This document shows, piece after piece, positions 23,401 to 35,421 of a DNA stretch of 64,000 bases. Both the position numbers and the translations under genes were made by a program. The notes under the pieces are model-generated. The model saw only the letters and a list, made by a program, of their open reading frames with translations, searched no databases and was not told where the DNA came from. Source of the stretch: Siphlonurus alternatus (lineage: Eukaryota; Arthropoda; Insecta; Ephemeroptera; Siphlonuridae); the NCBI GenBank assembly GCA_949825025.1, contig OX463780.1, forward strand, positions 25,944,118 to 26,008,117, written 5' to 3'. Every line of letters begins with the position of its first letter. Within the stretch, counting starts at the first letter, position 1.

Positions 23401-24282
23401 CCACCAGGTGTCAGTGACTAATAAAAACGACTGAAAATTTATATTAATTTTTAAATAAATTATTAATTGAAATAAATCAATTCATTCCATAATTAATGTG
23501 CATTTTTTTTTTTTTTTTTTTTTAGTATTTTGGTAAATTCTCATCAACAGTCAATCCACACAGTATAAAAATTAAATGATATAATAAAATTAATCTATAT
23601 TTACAGTGTATAATCAATAAATTATTTAAATAATTTATGTATAAAGTATAAATATAATATAAAATATTATTATATTATAATTAATATGTTAAATAAATAA
23701 TATTTAAAAAAAATAACAATTTAGTATATAGTTACAAGATCTTCTGGTAAATAATACCAGGCAATACCAGACAGTGGCTGGTATTGCTTGGTATGCCCTG
23801 GTTCGGCTTATCAGCATTTCATGATGGCTGGTAAGAACAGGTACGGCTTACCAGCACTGCTGGTTTAGTGCTTGTAAGAGTCTACCAGCCACCTTACCAG
23901 GTACAACCAGACCGTAGAGATAGGGTGTACAAGTATGAGATGCATGATTTATCAAAATATCTTTAAAATTTCCAATAATGTGTATGTTGATTGAGAAATG
24001 TTATAAATAATAAAAATGTATGTTAATATAATTATTTATGTGTGTTTTTACTTAAAAATAGAAGCATAGTATATAGGAGGATAATATAGCTAGATAAAAA
24101 ATGTATAATTATAGGATAAGATATTAACAAGATAACTTTATCCAAAAAATAGAGGACATTTAGCTAGAAAATATCCATGAAAGTTCATAGATAATATCTA
24201 TATAATTTTTAGATAAGTAAAAAGTTCTATACAGATTATATCTAGATATCATCCAAAAAATATCCATTGTGTGCTGTATGGG
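20431..24282. mobile_element. Large terminal-inverted-repeat element (CCCACACAGCACAC type), no transposase seen
   Basis: The left end CCCACACAGCACACAA is answered on the right by GTGTGCTGTATGGG, ending at 24282. Both subterminal zones (20431-21030 and about 24095-24282) are packed with reiterated words such as ATCTAGATAT, ATCCAAAAAATATCC and GATAATTTTATCT. The flanks are AT repeats, so a target duplication (ATATAT against ATATAA) cannot be proved. The interior has no ORF that I recognise and contains a second element at 22422-23925. It lies between the myosin start and the ANKZF1 gene. Confidence 0.72.
22422..23925. mobile_element. Terminal-inverted-repeat element (CCCTATCTCT type), non-autonomous
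   Basis: The left terminus CCCTATCTCTACGGTCTGG and the right terminus are inverse copies over about 43 bases with two or so mismatches. Further inward lie many CTGGTA/TACCAG words in both orientations (22440-22570 and 23745-23900). No transposase ORF. No clear target duplication was found. The ends resemble those of the element at 677-1919. Confidence 0.8.
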
Positions 24283-24609
24283 ATATAACATATAGTTGTA
24301 TCATGGCATATAACAATAATTATTATATAAAAAATATATAATATAATATACTAAAGTAAATTAAATTCGTATATATTTTATAAATATATTCATCAAGACG
24401 CAAAAGTCATGTAATATATATTATACTTATATATTGTATGTTTTTTTAAAACTATATAAATTAAAACTCGCTTGTAAAAAAATACAAAGGCAATGCATGC
24501 ATTATAATCAGTGTATATTTTTATATTATGTATAGTAAAATTTACTGATAGTAAATACATGCTGCTTAAAAAAGTTGAACATGGCCTGTTCGCCTGATCA
24601 TCATAATTA

Positions 24610-25312
24610 ATATAATATAATAATAATAATAATAATAATAATATAATATAATAATATAATAATATAATATTTTTATTCAATCATTGGTTGTACAATACAA
24701 CATAAATCACGTCATTATATATATAACTTATAGTCTAAAACATGAAAATAAATAGAACCCTCTTATCATTTAATATATTGTACATATTTTGTCAGTAAAA
24801 AAGAAAAAAAAGGGGGAGGGAAATATCACAATTACACTATTTTATAAAAGACAATGTTCTGACAATTTGTTGGCAAAAAACTCTTTTACAGAATAAAATT
24901 CTCTTTTAATCAAAACATGTTTCAATTTAGCTTTAAACAAGGTATCACTTTCAATGTTTCGTATACATGCTGGAAGATAATCATATATTTTTGCTGATTG
25001 ATACAAAGGACTTTTTTCCAACAGGGCAGATTTATGGCATGCTGTTACAGTCTTTTTCCTGTTTCTGGTCTCGTAAGAATGCTTGCTGTGGTCGTATAGT
25101 TCAGAATTGTATCTTCTGAACAATGCACTATATAGAATATATATGCATGGTAAAGTTAACATATTATTAGCTTTGAAATACGACACACATGAGTCTCTTT
25201 TTTTGAATCTTAATATTGTTCTTAGCGCTCTTTTTTGTGATATAAATAGTCTATTTAACGACTGATCATTAACTCCAAATGTATATATGATGTTGATATG
25301 ATGCTTAATTGG
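24610..25312 (-). mobile_element. 5'-truncated LINE, C-terminal end of ORF2 plus 3' tail
   Basis: A minus-strand frame from about 25312 to 24842 reads like the C-terminus of CR1-type reverse transcriptases: LFISQKRALRTILRF, then LTLPCIYILYS, then YETRN and a final KLKHVLIKREFYSVKEFF segment. It is followed by about 170 bp of 3' UTR and a TAA/TATAA repeat tail near 24612-24670. The catalytic domain is absent. Confidence 0.8.
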
Positions 25313-25319
25313 ATAGAAA

Positions 25320-27680
25320 TGTTAAAATGGAATATTATTATATACACAATATAATGATGTGTGTGACATGTGTATCACATTTTTACAGGTTGAGTATTAT
25401 TATTATTTGTTTTTTTACAATTTTTTTGAACCCTCCAACACCCTTCACAATCGTGCTGCAAAATGATGTGATGTCATATTACATGACCATCAGACATCAC
25501 AACAGAGCTATTGCCCTTAATTTTGAAGAAGTTGGAGGGCTAAAAACAAACAAAAAAAATTGACAACTCAAGATATTCTAACCATATATTTGCAAGAAAT
25601 AAATTCAAGCATTTTTTTTTTTTTTTTTTTGCAGGTTGATTATCCATTTTTTAATTATGTTTGCAATGTAACTAAAGTATCAAAATTTAAATTTTGATTT
25701 TAAATGGAAATTAATATTTATTTCATGGTCTCAATACAAAAACACAACAATATTTAGTATCAATAGAATTAATCAAGTTACAAAATATTATTAACGAAAA
25801 AATAAATAAATAAAATGTATCAGTTTGGAAACACTGGGATGGAATTAAATTAACATTGATATTTGATTCCTGTTGACCATATAAATGACGAAAATTCATG
25901 AAGCCAAAATTACCATTAGTAAAGTAAATACTGAATAGCAAACCACACAAAAAAATTAAAAAATTCCCAAATTAGAAACAAGAGCAGTAAGAAATACTTG
26001 GTAAATTTTAACTTGCAGAATAGTTAAATTGACAAAATTTTAATGCAGAGGAATGAATAGAGCATACAAAATTATGCTACTCTGTTTTTGTTTTGTTTTT
26101 TCCAGATTTTCTTGCCCCTGTGGCACCTCTAATATTTTTTAAAGATTAGTTCCCTTATACTCACAAAAATCTGAAATAAGCAGCATATTTTTGTAGTTAG
26201 TTCAAGCACTAACAAATTTGTAACATAAAAAAATTATGATGCAATTTTATTAAGGAAAAAGGAAAGAAAAGTTCAAAGTTTCAACTTTCGTTTTTAAATT
26301 TCTACCCCAATTAAAAAAAAAAAAAAAAAGCATTGTCTATTATACTGTTATACTGAATGTATATAATTATTATAATATAATTATTTTTTCATAGCAATTT
26401 CAGAAATATTCATGTTGAAATCTGGTAACCATCAAACTTTCAGGATTTTTCAGTTTGATAATACAAAAAATTTAATATAAAATATATGTAAACATGAGTT
26501 GCAATATTAACTTCTAAAAACAAAACGCATGAAAGGTTAATGGACGTAATAAAGAAAATCATATATTTTTTAAATCAAATTTTCCTATTTAGCAAGTTAT
26601 TTTCAATATTTAAAAATGAATGTCGTCATCCTGTTATAGCATACTAACTCCAATAAATACAATACTTGACAATAATCTAGAAGTCTCATATTTGATCAAA
26701 TAATGTGTAAAATTAAGATTGGCCTAACTAGCTTGCAGGAGGGGGAAAACCCGGCCACTTCATTACCCCATATGCTAAACTATAGAGTTAAAAGGCACCC
26801 CCTCCCTCACTAAATTGGCAATATTCTACTAAAGAAAAAGATAAGAAAGTGGGCACCAAAACCAAGAAATAAGCAGACAATCCATTTGCAACTTGAAGTC
26901 AAGTGTTGCCTGATAATAGATGATAAGAATGATAATAATTAGACATAAGCTCTTCTTATCTCAAGAAATAACATTTTTATGGAGTGCTGTCATATGCAAG
27001 TGCCAATCAAATGCACGACGGATTCATTTGCACATATACGTTTGCAAATAAGATAACTGTATTTAATAATTCTCAGTAAAAGATTACAGTACATTACATT
27101 TTAGAGTCAACAGCTTTTGTCTATCACCATTATATCACATGTTCTTAGAAATTAATAAGTAGGAAAATAAGACAGATTACATTTGTTTTCTGTGTATCAA
27201 GTACACTGTTGTAAATTGATTGATTATGTAAAGTTAACACAGTAAGATTATATTTCTGCTGGCAATTTTAAATCTCAGTTGCATACAGCTGCTTACGTTA
27301 GTACTAATACAGCACTATCAAATTGAAATTTCAAAGCCCATGAGAAAGAAAGAAGCTGCATGCATGGTGATTGAGACTTGGTGCTAAACTATACCTGGAT
27401 ACTAACTGTTTACAGTATTTAGTACAGTTCAGAATTCTAGGAGGGAAAAAAATGTACTGCAATATATAACAAAAGGTCACATAATAATGATGCATGCATG
27501 ATTCAGATACATAAGACCTAGAGGAAAGAGAGATAAGGGAGTGGGTATTATCAAAAGATAAAAGTATAATCTTACCTTATGAAACATGAATACAATAAAT
27601 ATCTTAAAGCAAGTGAACTTTGCAAGCCAGATTTAGAACAATTTAAGAAATACTGCACACACAAAACTCTTCTTTTGTCA
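25320..27680. other. Intergenic, no supported feature
   Basis: AT-rich sequence with poly-T and poly-A runs (25611-25631, 26309-26328). I find no exon-like conservation, repeat ends or RNA gene. ORFs here are short and of biased composition. Confidence 0.6.
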
Positions 27681-27683
27681 AAC

Positions 27684-27686
<3 letters not shown>

Positions 27687-27732
<46 letters not shown>
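27687..27732. repeat. Poly-A tract, 46 bases
   Basis: An uninterrupted A run. It could be a retroposed tail, but no retrotransposon or processed gene is recognisable immediately upstream on the plus strand. Confidence 0.95.
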
Positions 27733-27735
<3 letters not shown>

Positions 27736-28180
27736 GTTTAATAAATATTTGCACAAATAAATTAATAATGTATATTTATCTTGTAAGCTTTTCATTATAT
27801 TTAATTAAGAAGAATTTTAAAGGGGAGAAAAATAGTTTAAAGAGGAGTCAGCGAGTTGAGTGCGCAGTGCATGACGGGAATGACGTCACGCACTATATAT
27901 GTGCATACGAAAAAGTTACGTCGGCTCCTTAAAAGCTGCGCAGTAGAAATTTATGCAAGTTGCACAATACGAGCATCTGCTGAAGTTATATAGTGTTGTT
28001 GATCCCGTTGATCCAGTCAGCTGTTAACCCGTAGACCCTAACATTTGAAATGAAAATTTGCCTCAGATTTTGGTATTGTATCAGAATTTTCTCAAAATTT
28101 TTATGAAGGGCTAATAAAGGTTATGACACTTTCTGATTCACCATAATATGTTCTATCTTAGAATATTTTTTAAACACATT

Positions 28181-28405
28181 TTACGGGAGATTGCGAAAGA
28201 AATTAAAGTTCGAATAAAAAAGAAGCCACGTTTTTCGAGCGTTAGCATGGAGTAGATGGACGAAGTCATCAACTTTTAGACCCAAATGCTCAGAATTTTT
28301 ACGAAGGACGGTCTCAACTGATTTCAGATCCTTATTTATGGTGCTCCAAAGTAACTTTTTACATGCAAGAGAATGAGCTTTACCATCGGTCAATTTTTCG
28401 CTCAC
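28181..28405 (-). CDS. Unrecognised short ORF downstream of ANKZF1
   Basis: A 74-codon frame without an ATG (opens at GTG, with an in-frame TAA upstream). Its product is charged and of ordinary composition (KLTDGKAHSLACKKLLWST, then LKSVETVLRKN), and less AT-driven than neighbouring ORFs. It could be a leftover of a transposon or an exon of an unknown gene; a helical, ankyrin-like character is only an impression. Confidence 0.25.
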   Translation of the reverse strand: MSEKLTDGKAHSLACKKLLWSTINKDLKSVETVLRKNSEHLGLKVDDFVHLLHANARKTWLLFYSNFNFFRNLP

Positions 28406-28615
28406 TCTACTTTAATTGCTATAGTACAGTATTGGCAAGCATTTATATAAAAATGGAATACAGTATTGCACCAGTTTTCTAGATTTACTTCTTAAACAGA
28501 AGGTATTTTAGTCTCAATTTCTTAACAACAGATAAAGTTTCAGCACCAGGCTGACTCACTTTTTTTAAATTAACACTCACAGAATCACATTGAAGCCAGT
28601 CTCTAACTGTTGACT

Positions 28616-31600
28616 TCACTTGGGCTTGTTTGGTTGGAAGCGATGCGCCTTGAGGCAGGTCATGGTGCAGAAGCTGAAGCTCTCGTAGGTGAATGGCACC
28701 TGACCGGTCATGTCAGTCGCACACAGGAAGCAGCGGACCACCAAGCTGCCACCAGAGGCCAGCACTCGTCGCTCCGCAGCCAGAGCACGCTGTGAGAGGA
28801 ACAATCATTATTGTTTATGTGCTGTACTGGGATCAAGAATCAGACTGATCAACATGAAGACAATAATTCTATCAACTTCTCTCTTTTACATGTATAAAGA
28901 AACAAACACAGAACAGTTTTAATTCATTTCAGCACTGTATTTAATATTAATTTAGTTAATCAACTTAAATATAATAATTTAATTTTACTAGCAACCAAAC
29001 AGAGAAATGTTAATAAAGTCAACAACTATTTTGTTACTATTTGTTTCTTATTTGCATAAGAAAAGAAGAAGACTATTTGTTACTGTATTTATCAGTATGA
29101 GTAAGCAGCCTGCAATATTTCATCTTTATCTAAGAACTTCTTTACTTGCTTGATGAAGGTAAAACATTACCTACTTACTGCTATTGAATGGTAACATTTT
29201 CATTTTTAATTTAGTTCAGTCTCTCACCTTCTCCCTGTCACTGAGTGCCAGGAACCTGCTGCGCTCCTCCCGTTCTTGTCGCTTCTGTTCCTCAAGCCGC
29301 CGCTCCTCTGCCTGCAACTTCTTCTTCTCCGACAGCTTGTCCTTGCGAGCCTTCCGCTGAGCAGCCTTTCGTTCTGCGTGCTGAGCCTCCTCTGCTCTCT
29401 CAATCTCCTCTGTCAGAGGGCCAGGCACCTCCGCCTGAACAAACAACAACCCATTATAGCTCCGAGTCAGCAATTGGAGGATCCATAGCACAAGATCATT
29501 TAATTTGGATTTTGTACTTTAAATTACATTTACTTCAGTGAAAATAAAGTTAGAGTTTAAAGTTTTTGATAATGAGAATGATCAGGTTAAGATAAAGTAT
29601 ATGATTGTTGTTTCAACTTCCTTATAAATTGTCATCTCAGAATGAACTATAACAAAATCTATAACATTATTACTCATATGTTCATAGTATTTAAGGGTCA
29701 TATTCCTGTAACTTTTTCTTGTAGTTACCTGAATTAAATTTTGAGGATACTAAAATATTTTTATAAAATTAACCCTAGGATGGTTTTTCAGGTTTGTAGG
29801 TAATTTCTAAATTTGTTGTGTTATTTCTTTATATCTTTATATCTTATAATATGTAGTTATAATTATTACAAAAACCTTTTTGCATCTGAAATTAAAATCT
29901 CTCGGCGAGCTCACTCACCGCATCATAGTCGTACTTGTCCGGGAACTGCGCCTGAAATCTGCGGAAGGCCTTCTTGGTGGGCCAGTCCTTGGCTACTCGG
30001 AATGCAGTCTTCTTATCTGTGTTCTTGAGTGCCGGGTCTGCCCCCGCCTCCAACAACAGCCTGCAGGACACAATGAAGAAAAAACTCGAGAATTTCAGTT
30101 TAAATTTAACATTGAACATGAACAAGGAAAATGCAGCATTTTTATAGAGCAAGCTCATGATATTAATTATAACATCTTGAAGATGGAAGCCATACTTTTT
30201 TTTCTACAAAAATTTTTTTGGGGCTGTTTCAGACAATATCATCACAATATCACAGCTTCATTTAAATGTGTAGAGCATTAATTATAATACAATTTATTAT
30301 TGTTATAATGCTTGCATGCATGTAAATTTAGACAACTAACAACTTGGTTCCTTGCCAACCTCACCTGACTTGCTCTGCCTGACCGTTGCTGGATGCTTGG
30401 TGCAGCAAACGGTTCCCCTTGAGGTCCACAGAGAATGCTAGAACCTCCCTTCCTTCCATCTCAGTCACTCCCGCCCCTTCTCTCCCTTCCAGCACCTCAG
30501 CCAGCAGTGCAGAGTCATTACGAGCAGAGAGCACACGGGTACGCCAAGCCGCAGCTACCTCACCCAGCAGCTCTGCAGGAAATATGAAGACACGAAGGAA
30601 GTGTGACAACAGTACAGCAAGTTGCAAGGGCTTTCAAATGTTGAAGGATATGCACTTACTTACAAATAAAATTATAAAAATGTATCACAGAGGATGAATA
30701 TCAATAACCAAAAAACTGGGCTTGGTGGATGAAAAATTAATCTTAAAAAAATCAGCAAACCTTTCTTACATCAGAATATTTATGTTCAGCACTGAAAATA
30801 AACTTATAATTGCAGTTTTTTTTTCCATATATGTTTAGCATTATACAAAAGCACTGAATAAGAATCAAATGGGGAACTACAGTAGTCAAATCTAAATCTA
30901 TTAAAAAACAAAAATAATAATGCCTTTTTTTTTTTTCTTTTAATTTTTAGCAAGTTTATCACACTCACCAGCGGGCTCTTTTTGCTCTGGTTTGCTCTTC
31001 TCCACTACCGCCTTGTTTGACTTTTTCTTCTTTCTCCTCTCGTGGCGCTGTTTCTGCTTCTGGGGCACATCATCGTCAAACTCCTGCAGACCAGAGAAGT
31101 CTACCACCTCCAGGACCTCGGCTAGCTCTCCCTCGGACTCTGCGCTGAAGGACACGGCCAGCAGCTCCACCCCGGGGGGCAGGGGGCGGCTGGGGCTTTG
31201 CCGAGCTTTGCCACGGTCAGGTTTCGTGGGGGACCTCGGAGAACCTTCCTGCTCTTTGTCCCTGCCTCTCTCCAGCTTCTTACGAGACTTGTCGGGAGAT
31301 GAGCTAGGAGATGAGGACTTTTCCTTGGCGTCCTCCCCTCCTTCCTTGCTTTGGTCAATCCGACGAGGAGTGGTTGGAAATGCAGACATGAACTCGTCTG
31401 CAGGACCTGGTGAGAAATTCAAATTACAGTCTGAAGTTGAAAACAATTTACAACTTACAGAATTTCAGTCTTAACAAAACAGTACAGTAATTGACAAAAA
31501 AAGTTTAACTACATGTAATCATTCTGTAAAATACAAATTTATATACATACATATATACATAACATGACGCCATATCCCTTTACAGGGTAAGCCAGCAGCA

Positions 31601-34600
31601 TTATTACCTCGGCCGTCTACAAATTGCCCTCCAAAGCACTTGATTCTTGCATACTCCACTTGCTTCAGAAATACTCATAACACTCTTTTGCCTTCTGCAC
31701 TCTCTATTACACTGTGTACTTTTAACACTTCTGTTCTTCAAACATTCCAAATTTATGTATGTATGCCAATATTCCCTTAAAAGTAATAAATACTGTAAAG
31801 ATATTAAATTGTCACCAATTTTAATTTTATTCAATTTAAATAAATTTTGATAGTATTTCTCCTTAACTTTACATTATTTACAGTATACATTTAAATTAAA
31901 TTAAATCAAATTTAATTTTGATTTTTTTCTTTTTACCCTAACTATTAATTTATACAGAAGATATTTCACTCTGAATGAAACTATAACAAAATAAACCAAG
32001 AGTGGTTGCAACAGTCTTTATTACAAAGCTAGTTAATCATATATAACTATTTACCATAGACTTCGAGGGAGCTGAGCATCCCATGGACTCTCTTGACTTC
32101 ACTGAAGGTAGCCCTCCTAGTGGGGAAGGGAATGTTGCGCAGCCGTGGGTCATTCTTCTTGATCGGAGGGGACTTGCCGGAGAAGACGAGACCTCGGTTG
32201 TGGCTGACGGCTCTCAGGAAGATCAGCTGGCAGGAGGCAAGGTCGGGGGACCATGCTTCCAGTAGCTCCTGGATGTGCTACGAGAGGAAACAAGAAAATG
32301 TCACGTTGGAAATTCGTATGGTGATTTTCATTGAATTAACTTTTTTTGGTAGAGTAGTTACTGTATTATTTTAGTGAGAAAAATATGCCGATTTGACTAC
32401 AGTCACAGCTGTCTTCATTTAAAACAATGCTATTCTTCTTTATTGCTGAATATACAAATTTCAGACATTTACTAAGTCTATTTTTGGCCAATTACAACAA
32501 TAACCCTTACAACATACCCTTAACCTGAAGTGAAAAAATAGTAGCATTTTTAACTTTGAAATTCTAATTATATATGCACAGATAATTAAACAGGTAATAA
32601 ACTAAAGATGATCACAATATAAATCTGGATACTTAAAGGAGCATAAATTTACAGTTGTTGCCCTGTATAATAATTTAAAGTGTGCCTCACCTGCTGGAAT
32701 GCAGCCTCATTGTAGCGGCGCAGACTTGCCCCTGCAGACTTGGGGTGGCTGGTGTTGCTGCGACTGTCCCTTGAGGCCTGAGAGCCCCCCTGCCTCGCCC
32801 TCACCGTGTAGCTGTGAAACGTCTTGTGAAGCACCGCATTGTTGCCTGCGAAGAGAATATTTCTAGCAAACACTTTTAAATAACAGATTCTTTGAGAAAA
32901 ACTAATTTTGCAACTACGTATATGCAACTAAATTTTACAATATTTAAAGAATTCATTAGCATTAAAATTTTATGGAAGAAAGAGATTGTCAAATACAGGT
33001 AGCTAATGGCATGAAGAGCACCTTGAACGTTCCAGATGAAGATAAAAACAATGTAGTTCTCACCCTTGAAGATTGCAGCGGCAAAGTGTCCACCCCCCAG
33101 CATGATGATGGCCCAGCTGGGTCTGGACGGGGCGTTCTCGGCAAGCTGGCAAAGCTGGAGGGAGCAGCTGGGCACATCCTGAAACATGACAATAAATATA
33201 AAATCTAGCATGACAAAAACCTATTATAGACTTTTAACATAAGTTACACCAATAATTAAAATAACAAGAAGTTTAACTACTGTATTAGATTTTTAGACTA
33301 TAATTACAGTAATCTGTACATATTATTCAATTAAAGATATTACAAAACATTATAAGGGATTCATTATACTATGAATTTAAAATTTTTAGTGAAGATTTTA
33401 GCCTGGAAATTTTTGTACTGTACCAGTTTATATTTGATTTATGTAGTAGCGTACTGGAATGTGATGCTACAATATTTAAGCTAAAACCTATACCAAATCA
33501 TTGTATACATTATTCCTAACAAATAAACCTCAACTCAATTAGAGTATTTTTTTTTTTGTGCTTTTTATGTTGTTACATGTATTTTTTTATTTTATTTTTT
33601 ATTTTTTTATTAAACTGGTTGAAGGAAAAACAAACATATTTTCATATTTTAAGCTAATTGGATGGAAGTGGGTATTTCTCACCTCCTTGCCATGCAGAAT
33701 GCAGCGATACAGAGACACAATCTTGTTGTCACGGTTCACGAAGAACACCTTTGGATGTCGTATTACCGTCCTCTGTATGGCCAGGTTGGAGGCCAGCTGG
33801 TCTGAGAGATCCTCTGAGCTGTCACTCTCCGAGCCAGAAATGCTAGACACGTCATCTGAGGAGGAAAGTGAATGTCATTAGAATTTCATCACTGTTTCAG
33901 GAGCCATCTGTGGAGTGAACATTGTTTGCCTTTATGCACAGGTGATAAGAGAAAATGTGCTGAACTTGGAAGCTGGCTTCAAACATAATGTTTCACTTAT
34001 AGGAACGGAAATCATTACAAAATTCAACAGATTTTTTTTTGTGTGAGTGCTACAGCTTACTGTCTTTCAAGTTTTTGTTTACGCCTGGAAATTCGTGTAC
34101 CGGTAGTTCCTTTTCGCAACAGAATTCTGTCACTCAAAAACTAAGATTGTATAATTGTATGATAACTTTTCATGTATCGATATCATAATACCGGTACCTG
34201 TTTTTTATGTCAGATTTAAATAAAAAAATAGCATCCTCATAAAGACACAATTTCCTTGCATAATGTGATGACATTTTGTATACCTGCTAGCTTTGAGAAC
34301 TCCTCCTGAGTGTGAAAATGTGCTCCACGTAGACTCTGCTTGAGGTTGTGTCTATGCCAGTCCAGTTTGTAGTGACTACGTTGCTCTGACTGACTCTCAA
34401 ATGTAGTGCGACAGTACGAGCAGCTCAACGAGTCAGACACAGTCAGATCGAGCATGGGAAGTTCGTCTGCCACTGTAAAAACATGGCAAAAGATTACAAT
34501 TTACAATGCAGTTCAGCGTTGTTTTCATAAATTTAGCCTGCTGCATAAAATAGAGGGATGGCACAATGTACATTACAGCACTGTAGCTTACTGCAGTGGC

Positions 34601-35421
34601 TCTACTAGGAGAATTTTCGACTACCACCAAGATCTGCACCGACGGCGGCTCCAGGCAGGCTTACGCCCAGATCCTTCAGCGCTCACCGTCGCGACCCTCA
34701 TACTCACCGGGGCTTCGCAGCTAGTTATGCAATACAGCATGCAAAATATTATATCTGTTTATATGCATGCATGATGGCTTAGTTATGCATACATTACCAT
34801 ATGCAGCTAATACAGTACTGTATAGCTTTTTTAATTAGTACCGGTACTGTATCAAACATTGTATACATGTACTGTATGTATGTAACGGATTTGATTTTAT
34901 TTAAACGATCTGCGGCAAATGTGGCTTTACCACGGTGGCTCGCAATGTATGATGGTACTCAACGCACTCTTAAATCCCTCGTAACTCTCCGCCCCCACCA
35001 CCTCGGACGGCAAAGAGTTCCACTCCCTCACTGTTTGGTTTAGGAAAGAATATGCATACTTCCTCACATCACTCCCACTACCTCTGAACTCCAATTTCGA
35101 CTGATGATTGGATCCCCCCTCCCAATATGATCGGAATAATGGATTATATAGCAGGCATACAGTACATGCACACATGCAAAATGCAAAAAAACTATACTAG
35201 TCATGCACTAACTGCAGTACAAGCTCTTTACAGTACATACGTCCAGTTATGATATCATTTTTAGCCTCACCTGCAGGCGTGTCAACAATGTAAGAAACTT
35301 CCGATTTCATACATTCAGCAATTTGGATTCCAGCGACTAAATTTACATAATTTTCATTTTCAAATACTCTATAAGCTTCATATTTTGTATTTTTTATAAT
35401 TTTATCAATATGTTTATCCAT
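28616..35421 (-). CDS. ANKZF1 (Vms1): ANKZF1/VMS1 peptidyl-tRNA hydrolase of ribosome-associated quality control, complete
   Basis: Releases stalled nascent chains from 60S ribosomes and links to p97/Cdc48 at mitochondria (family knowledge). Eleven exons in transcript order: 35271-35421, 34284-34472, 33683-33855, 33064-33178, 32691-32845, 32055-32277, 30969-31406, 30365-30572, 29919-30060, 29228-29434, 28616-28789. All junctions are GT/AG and in phase, giving 724 aa (human about 726). Seen: a C2H2 finger (C68, C71, H84, H90, with HYKLDWHRHNLKQSL), the VLRF1 core with GGGHFAAAIF and RARQGGSQ (catalytic-type Gln about 232) and SAGASLRRYNE; a charged serine/lysine-rich linker (about 336-480); ankyrin repeats (about 535-590, AGADPALKNTDKKTAF); a basic coiled-coil with a VIM-like RKAAQRKAR; and the C-terminal Cys pairs CFLCATD and FCTMTC (treble-clef end). 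The start is the ATG giving MDKHIDKIIK. All expected domains are present and the gene looks functional. Confidence 0.95.
34601..34722 (-). pseudogene. 28S rRNA fragment (ribosomal DNA insertion)
   Basis: Read on the minus strand, this stretch matches the conserved region of 28S rRNA containing GGAGCCGCCG-X-CGGTGCAGATC followed by TTGGTGGTAGT, with GAGGGTCGCGACGGTGAGCG-like sequence before it. It is GC-rich against an AT-rich intron. Compared with the rRNA I remember, it has substitutions throughout, so it is a decayed fragment rather than a functional gene. It lies in the first intron of ANKZF1, same strand as the gene. Confidence 0.75.
34926..35150 (-). mobile_element. LINE ORF2 C-terminal fragment
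   Basis: A minus-strand frame contains RKYAYSFLNQTVREWNSLP followed by a short Lys/Ser-rich end. YSF-x-x-x-T(V/I)-x-x-WNSLP is the signature C-terminus of many CR1/Jockey-type reverse transcriptases. Only about 70 codons remain. It is in ANKZF1 intron 1, about 200 bp from the 28S fragment. Confidence 0.75.

Noticed and set aside
27579..27932. 117-codon ORF containing poly-lysine
   Set aside because: It is driven by the 46-base A run and matches no known protein.
29880..30281. 133-codon plus-strand ORF
   Set aside because: It overlaps ANKZF1 exon 9 in antisense and runs into intron; no recognisable protein.
30992..31474. 160-codon plus-strand ORF
   Set aside because: It is the antisense of the ANKZF1 linker exon (30969-31406); the minus-strand frame has proper splice sites and family similarity.
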